From NCBI GenBank assembly GCA_002410755.1, contig DHOL01000065.1, forward strand, positions 1 through 6,613: a stretch of DNA of 6,613 nt, in the 5' to 3' direction. A program made the position numbers and the translations under genes. The stretch is from Ruminococcaceae bacterium UBA5391. Its GTDB lineage: Bacteria > Bacillota > Clostridia > Oscillospirales > Acutalibacteraceae. The notes under the pieces are model-generated. The model was not told where the DNA came from and did not search any database. It was given only the letters and a program-made list of their open reading frames with translations. Each line of letters starts with the position of its first letter. The stretch's first letter is position 1. Of the stretch, positions 3,124-6,613 are shown piece by piece.

Positions 3124-5910
3124 ATGTTGTTGTCAGCTGAAAATGAAAACGATCTATCTGGCTCTGTAGGATTGGACACAACGGCCTTTAAAACAGGTGT
3201 TTCTGACTTAAAAGCCCAAGTAAAACAAATAGAGACATCTTTTCGCGCATCTGCCGCTGTAATGGGGGACTGGAGCAAATCAACTGAAGGGTTAGGCACC
3301 CGAACAACGTCTCTAAAGGACAAGCTCAAGCTGCAAAAACAAGCATTGGCAACCCTAAACGAAGAGTATAAAAAAGCTGCGTCTGAACAAGGGGCTGACA
3401 GTAAATCAGCGCAGAGTCTTGCCAATCAGATGTATTCAATGGAAAAACAGATTAGTTCTACCGAAAGAGATCTGAAAAAATATAACGATCAACTTAAACT
3501 CCAAAGTTCCAGATTTGAACAATTACATCTGAAAATGCAGAATGTCAGCAAGCAGGCGAAAGCCATTGGTAAAAGTCTTTCTTCCTTTGGGCAGTCAATG
3601 ACCGCAAAAGTTACTGCTCCTATTGTAGCTGTGGGCGTTGCTGCTTCAAAAATGGGTATGGACTTTGAAAAATCATCTGCGAAAGTTTCTACCATTGCCG
3701 ATACAGCATCTGTTTCAATGGCATCTTTGAAAAAGGGAGTGCTTGCATTATCCAGCCAGACGGGTGAAAGTGCATCTGATCTGAATGAAGCCCTTTACCA
3801 GACAATCTCCGCCGGTGTTAAAACCGGCGATGCTATGCAATTTCTAGGCACAGCAACAAAGTTGGCAAAAGGCGGTTTTACGGACTCGCAGACTGCTATT
3901 GATGCCCTTACAACTACCATCAACGCCTATGGCTTGAAAGCATCGGATGCTACGAAAATATCCGATCAGCTCATCCAGACACAAAATTTAGGCAAAACCA
4001 CTGTGGCAGAACTTGGCGGTGCTATTGGTAATGTAATCCCAATAGCGGCAACAATGAGCGTTAAAACAAAGGATCTGTTTGCCTCCCTCGCAGAGCTTAC
4101 CAAAAACGGCGTTAAAACCGATGAGGCTGTCACAGGGATGAAATCTGCATTATCAAGCATATTGAAACCGTCCGCTGGGGCGGCAAAAGCAGCTAAGCAA
4201 ATGGGAATTGATTTCTCGGAAGCGCATTTGAAAAATGTTGGGTGGCCTGCATTTTTGGAGGAAATCAAGGAAAAAACGGGCGGATCGTCTGAAAAAATGG
4301 CAGAGCTGTTTGGAAACGTGCGTGCTCTGAACGCCGTGACTATCCTTGCCGGTAAAGGCAGCAAGGATTTTTCGAGCATTTTAAAGCAAATGGGGGATGC
4401 GGCAGGCACAACTGATGCGGCATTTGCTAAAGTCGAAGACAGCAGCGCTGAAAAGTGGCAAAAAGCTACGAATAAAATAAAGAACAATGCGATCAAACTT
4501 GGCGGGGCCTTATCTCCGCTGATTAATAATCTGTCAAGTCTTATATCAAAAGCGGCAAAGCAAGCGGACTCACATATGTCTGATATTCAAAAGGCTTTCC
4601 AGCAGATTTCTATAGTGGTTAAAAATGTCTTTGGCTGGGTTGAAAGCCACGGACAACTTGTGAAGAATCTTGTGATCGGAATTGCTTCGGCAGTTGGTGT
4701 GTGGAAAACCGCCGTGTTAGCCGCGAATGTGGTGCAGGCCGTAAACAATGCGCTGACAGTTAAGGCAGCAATAGCAAAGGACGGACTGGCAGCTGGTGAA
4801 GCGGCTCTTGCCGCGGCAAAAGGAAATACGACGCTTGCAACGATGGCACTCAGTGCGGCTACAATAAAAGATACAGCTCAAAATATAGCGCATACTGCTG
4901 CCACAGTGGCGCAGACGGCCGCTACGAATGCAGCACGAGGCGCACAGATCCTTTTTAATGCCGCCTTGAACGCTAACCCTATCGGTATTGTAATCACTCT
5001 GATTGCCGCTCTTGTCGCCGCTCTAGTCATTCTTTATAACAAAAACAAAGCATTCCATGACTGGGTAATCAATTCGTGGAACACCTTAAAAAATCTCGCT
5101 GGTACGGTCGGAAACGGTATCAAAGATGCCTTTAATGGAGCACTTACCGGGGTAAAGTCTGCATGGAGTACGGTAACGGGCTTCTTCTCCGGCATTTGGC
5201 ATGGAATCAGCAACGCTTTTTCCACAACAAAGAGCTGGTTCAGCAGTACGTTTAGTGGAGCATGGAACGGCATTAAGTCCGTATGGTCGGCTGCCTCCGG
5301 CTGGTTTGGCAGCGTTTGGAACGCTATTAAAGGACACTTCAAACCAAACATGATTTCGACCGACTTTTCTAATGCGTGGGGGAGCATAAAGAGTGTATGG
5401 GGAGGCGTCGGTGCTTGGTTCGGAGGCGTCTGGCAATCTATTGAGGATGGGTTCAAGAAATTAAACCCGCTCCAATGGGGTAAAGACTTGTTGGACAATT
5501 TTATTCAGGGCATTAAATCCAAAATGGAAGACCTGAGGGATGCAGTCGGAAACATTGGAAAAACAATCCGCAGGCACCTGCACTTTTCGGAACCTGATGA
5601 AGGACCGCTTGCAGATTTCCACACTTGGATGCCGGACTTTATGCAGGGCTTGGCCGATGGCATCAATGCCAACAAATATAAGGTAGTCACCGCCATGCGC
5701 AGCCTTGCGGCGGATATGTCAATTGCTCCGACGGTACATCCAGCTTATGCTGGAGGATATTCAGCTCCAGCCAGCGTAGCGGCATCCGGCGCAAGCTCGA
5801 GCTATACGTTTTATCAGTACAATAACAGCCCAAAGGCCCTGTCACCGGCTGAAACGGCACGACAAACGCGCAACCTTTTGAGGCAGGCCCGCTTGCAGAG
5901 CAGGAAGTGA
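3124..5910 (+). CDS. Phage tail tape measure protein
   Basis: This 928-residue protein sets tail length and helps move DNA across the host envelope. Residues about 25-140 are a lysine/glutamine-rich coiled coil. Residues about 175-455 match the TP901-type tape measure core, with MGMDFEKSSAKVSTIAD, a GFTDSQTAIDALTTTINAYG motif and SAEKWQKATNKIKNN. Hydrophobic stretches lie at about 513-545 and 618-641 and could insert into a membrane. Residues 670-777 hold three tryptophan-rich 30-residue repeats. The C-terminus has the common HFSEPDEGPLADFHTWMPDF motif and ends in a basic PAETARQTRNLLRQAR segment. At the usual 0.15 nm per residue the tail would be about 140 nm. GGAGGTGA (3116-3123) directly abuts the ATG; in-frame TTG codons at 3127 and 3130 have more usual spacing, so the start may be 1-2 codons later. 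The stop is 4 bases before the next gene. Confidence 0.95.
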   Translation: MLLSAENENDLSGSVGLDTTAFKTGVSDLKAQVKQIETSFRASAAVMGDWSKSTEGLGTRTTSLKDKLKLQKQALATLNEEYKKAASEQGADSKSAQSLANQMYSMEKQISSTERDLKKYNDQLKLQSSRFEQLHLKMQNVSKQAKAIGKSLSSFGQSMTAKVTAPIVAVGVAASKMGMDFEKSSAKVSTIADTASVSMASLKKGVLALSSQTGESASDLNEALYQTISAGVKTGDAMQFLGTATKLAKGGFTDSQTAIDALTTTINAYGLKASDATKISDQLIQTQNLGKTTVAELGGAIGNVIPIAATMSVKTKDLFASLAELTKNGVKTDEAVTGMKSALSSILKPSAGAAKAAKQMGIDFSEAHLKNVGWPAFLEEIKEKTGGSSEKMAELFGNVRALNAVTILAGKGSKDFSSILKQMGDAAGTTDAAFAKVEDSSAEKWQKATNKIKNNAIKLGGALSPLINNLSSLISKAAKQADSHMSDIQKAFQQISIVVKNVFGWVESHGQLVKNLVIGIASAVGVWKTAVLAANVVQAVNNALTVKAAIAKDGLAAGEAALAAAKGNTTLATMALSAATIKDTAQNIAHTAATVAQTAATNAARGAQILFNAALNANPIGIVITLIAALVAALVILYNKNKAFHDWVINSWNTLKNLAGTVGNGIKDAFNGALTGVKSAWSTVTGFFSGIWHGISNAFSTTKSWFSSTFSGAWNGIKSVWSAASGWFGSVWNAIKGHFKPNMISTDFSNAWGSIKSVWGGVGAWFGGVWQSIEDGFKKLNPLQWGKDLLDNFIQGIKSKMEDLRDAVGNIGKTIRRHLHFSEPDEGPLADFHTWMPDFMQGLADGINANKYKVVTAMRSLAADMSIAPTVHPAYAGGYSAPASVAASGASSSYTFYQYNNSPKALSPAETARQTRNLLRQARLQSRK
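5131..5454 (+). repeat. Three tryptophan-rich 30-residue repeats in the tape measure protein
   Basis: Repeat units are at 5131-5220, 5251-5340 and 5365-5454 (residues 670-699, 710-739 and 748-777), separated by 10 and 8 residues. They share the pattern F-[NS]-x-A-x3-[IV]-K-S-[AV]-W-x5-[FW]-F-x2-[IV]-W-x2-I-x3-F. Units 2 and 3 are the most alike (GAWNGIKSVW versus NAWGSIKSVW). The third base differs at many codons, so these are old repeats, not a recent duplication. Confidence 0.75.
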
Positions 5911-5914
5911 TATT

Positions 5915-6613
5915 GTGAAAATCGTCTGCAAAAATCAAAGTGGGGATCAGATTACCTTCGGGTGGTTTGATCCCCTTTGGGTATCGTCAATTGACGGCCT
6001 TGGTACGGATTATGATGTCTATACCAGTAAAAACTCTGGGCAGGACGGGGAGAATTACAACGGATCCGATGCGAAGCTCCGGAATATTGTAATTACACTG
6101 GATGTCAAAAAGGCTGATTACCAGGTACAGCGGAATCGGCTGTACTCATTTTTCCAGCCGCGCGCGCCGGGTGTGTTTTATTACTATGAGGGTGATGAAT
6201 CCCGGAAGATTACTTATTATGTGGAAAAGGTTGAACCGGGCGGCGACGATAACGATCAAGTCCGAACGCTTACGGTCTCCCTTATCTGCCCGGACCCGAA
6301 GTTCTACGCCCTTGACGACCAGCTGACGCAGCTTGCTGTTTGGCAGGGCTGTATCCGGTTCCCGCTGCGGATTACCGACCCGTTTGTGGTGACAAAAAAG
6401 GTCAATACCCTGATCGGTAACGTCCACAATCCGTCTGCCGTCCCGATGGGGCTTACCGTTACATTCCGGGCATCCGGGACGGTCGTCAATCCGTCGCTGT
6501 ACGACGTCAACCGTCATGAGCTGATGCAGATTAACATGACGATGCACGCGGGCGACGTGATCGTAATTACCACGGGGGACGGCCGAAAGCGCGTCAAGCT
6601 GATTTCCGGCGGC
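5915..6613 (+). CDS. Distal tail protein (Dit, siphovirus tail family), 3' end beyond the window
   Basis: From a GTG at 5915 the frame is open to the end of the window, giving 233 residues without a stop. It begins VKIVCKNQSGDQITFGW and contains NSGQDGENYNGSDAKLRNI, the GQDGE-type turn seen in Dit proteins. YEGDESRKITYYVEKVEPGG and a VSLICPDPKFYALDD segment, also typical, mark the end of the N-terminal ring-forming domain (about residue 135). The remainder is the start of the C-terminal domain. Dit forms the hexameric hub at the tail tip, joining tube, tape measure and receptor-binding parts. AGGAAG (5902-5907), inside the last tape measure codons, lies 7 bases before the GTG, implying translational coupling. 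The position right after the tape measure fits. Family call is confident; the C-terminal part cannot be judged. Confidence 0.85.
   Translation, partial: MKIVCKNQSGDQITFGWFDPLWVSSIDGLGTDYDVYTSKNSGQDGENYNGSDAKLRNIVITLDVKKADYQVQRNRLYSFFQPRAPGVFYYYEGDESRKITYYVEKVEPGGDDNDQVRTLTVSLICPDPKFYALDDQLTQLAVWQGCIRFPLRITDPFVVTKKVNTLIGNVHNPSAVPMGLTVTFRASGTVVNPSLYDVNRHELMQINMTMHAGDVIVITTGDGRKRVKLISGG

Noticed and set aside
3966..4496. Long minus-strand reading frame (176 codons) within the tape measure
   Set aside because: It lies wholly inside a clear tape measure gene, has no ribosome binding site or family resemblance, and is a composition shadow.
6146..6547. Minus-strand reading frame of 133 codons over the distal tail protein
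   Set aside because: The plus-strand frame from 5915 is open across the entire region and shows Dit motifs; the antisense frame has no recognisable features.
1..6613. CRISPR array, insertion sequence, attachment site or integrase
   Set aside because: No regularly spaced direct repeats, transposase or integrase motifs, or terminal inverted repeats were seen; the region is a tail module with inserted accessory genes.

Overview
The window is a piece of the late tail-gene module of a siphovirus-type temperate phage or prophage of a Gram-positive (Firmicutes, probably Clostridia) host. The gene order is the standard one: major tail protein, tail assembly chaperone with a programmed frameshift, tape measure, distal tail protein. 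The major tail protein resembles the phi13 type, most starts carry strong GGAGG-type ribosome binding sites, and the two recognisable promoters are of the sigma-A type. The exact host cannot be named from this sequence.

Layout. Bases 1-105 hold the last 34 codons of an upstream gene. 110-1018 is the major tail protein with a C-terminal Ig-like domain. 1033-1224 is a 63-residue protein resembling the DUF2829/Tad2 family, some members of which block Thoeris defence. 1211-1621 on the opposite strand is a DUF2513-family gene with its own promoter at 1644-1672 and its own terminator at 1143-1175; the terminator lies inside the Tad2-like gene. Two hairpins follow (1680-1730). 1765-2166 is the tail chaperone G, and a -1 frameshift at 2136-2142 yields the longer GT product ending at 2387. 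2462-3049 is an AT-rich gene for a membrane-anchored DUF4352 protein, with a near-consensus promoter (2394-2422) and a UUCG-capped terminator (3076-3106). 3124-5910 is the tape measure. 5915-6613 is the distal tail protein, cut by the window end and starting with GTG.

How it works together. The plus-strand structural genes build the tail: G and GT load onto the tape measure, the major tail protein polymerises around it, and Dit forms the distal hub. Two accessory insertions (morons) flank the G/GT gene. One is a pair made of a sense Tad2-like gene and an antisense DUF2513 gene; the other is a sense DUF4352 gene. DUF2513 and DUF4352 each carry a promoter and terminator, so they could be expressed from a silent prophage. 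The Tad2-like gene has no visible promoter and probably rides on the abundant tail-gene transcript. The most interesting content is this accessory cargo and the compact three-element frameshift signal.
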